From Rhodoferax sp. (GTDB taxonomy: Bacteria > Pseudomonadota > Gammaproteobacteria > Burkholderiales > Burkholderiaceae_C), in contig JAKFXU010000494.1 of the NCBI GenBank assembly GCA_021731215.1, positions 1-5,386 on the forward strand: a stretch of 5,386 bases of DNA, written 5' to 3'. Under the pieces are notes generated by a model. The model saw nothing but the letters and a program-made list of their open reading frames with translations, had not been told where the DNA came from and ran no database searches. Position numbers and translations under genes: made by a program. Positions within the stretch are counted from its first letter, which is position 1. Each line of letters opens with the position of its first letter. Positions 5,205 to 5,386 of this stretch are shown here, in pieces.

Positions 5205-5386
5205 TTAACCCACCGCCCTCAAAACCTCTTCCGTAGTCCCCGGCGCATTCATCCCCTCGGGCTTCCCGCCCGCCTGCGCCACCGCGTCGCGCAGCGCTTC
5301 AAACACGCTGATCGCCAGCATGAACGGGGGCTCGCCCACGGCTTTGCTGCCGTGCACGTTGTCTTCCCGGTTGGGCTCGGGCCAGA
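5205..5386 (-). CDS. xdhB: Xanthine dehydrogenase molybdopterin-binding subunit, C-terminal end (partial)
   Basis: The frame enters from the right edge and ends at TAA 5207-5205, giving 59 visible residues. The block NVHGSKAVGEPPFMLAISVF (9-28) is the highly conserved C-terminal motif of the molybdenum subunit of xanthine dehydrogenase. Its Glu (residue 18 of the fragment, in VGEPP) corresponds to the catalytic base that deprotonates the Mo-OH during hydroxylation of hypoxanthine and xanthine (Glu1261 in the bovine enzyme). It is followed by the helix EALRDAVAQAGG and a polar tail of about 20 residues. The enzyme is cytoplasmic and works with an FeS/FAD subunit (XdhA), usually encoded next to it, in purine breakdown; those genes would lie beyond the right edge. 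GC is high (41 of 60 in 5221-5280), like the left flank. A related aldehyde oxidase-type subunit is possible but less likely. Confidence 0.88.
   Translation of the reverse strand, partial: WPEPNREDNVHGSKAVGEPPFMLAISVFEALRDAVAQAGGKPEGMNAPGTTEEVLRAVG

Noticed and set aside
4981..5208. Plus-strand frame of 75 codons running from the ariB end toward xdhB
   Set aside because: It starts inside ariB without an ATG or a ribosome site, has no domain features and covers the stop of the convergent xdhB; best read as chance.

Overview
The window looks like a chromosomal stretch of a high-GC betaproteobacterium, probably Burkholderiales and perhaps Comamonadaceae. This is inferred from the GC-rich codon use, the style of the M48 lipoprotein and the xanthine dehydrogenase C-terminus, not from any marker gene. 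A 2.9-kb block of clearly lower GC interrupts this background and carries a two-gene phage-defence module.

Left part (1-2274, GC-rich). The window opens inside the end of a small membrane protein gene (+). It converges on a VOC/glyoxalase-fold gene (-, 191-583), and a hairpin carries both stop codons. The 258-base spacer before the next gene holds a perfect 7-2-7 palindrome like a NarL-type site, a GTAACT direct repeat with 10-base periodicity and a GC-rich hairpin. Next comes a 40-residue secreted YHYH-type peptide gene (842-964), then a lipoprotein M48 zinc metallopeptidase (1006-2274), 41 bases downstream and probably in the same transcript.

Middle part (2275-5204, lower GC). A 631-base stretch with no convincing gene precedes two overlapping genes: an SMC/ABC-like AAA ATPase (2906-4183) and a DUF4435 TOPRIM-type protein (4176-5015). 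Size, order, motifs and the 8-base overlap match the PARIS anti-phage system (AriA + AriB). In that system the ATPase senses a phage anti-restriction protein and releases the nuclease, which cleaves host tRNA and aborts infection. All nucleotide-binding and acidic nuclease motifs look intact. No integrase, transposase or tRNA attachment site is visible beside it.

Right part (5205-5386, GC-rich again). This is the C-terminal 59 codons of a convergent xanthine dehydrogenase molybdenum-subunit gene (xdhB) with its catalytic Glu motif. The defence pair therefore sits between two housekeeping-type genes, as expected for a horizontally acquired insert. The system itself is a known type. The less-described items are the long gene-free leader upstream of ariA, the small YHYH peptide paired with the M48 lipoprotein, and the regulatory-looking palindromes upstream of that pair.
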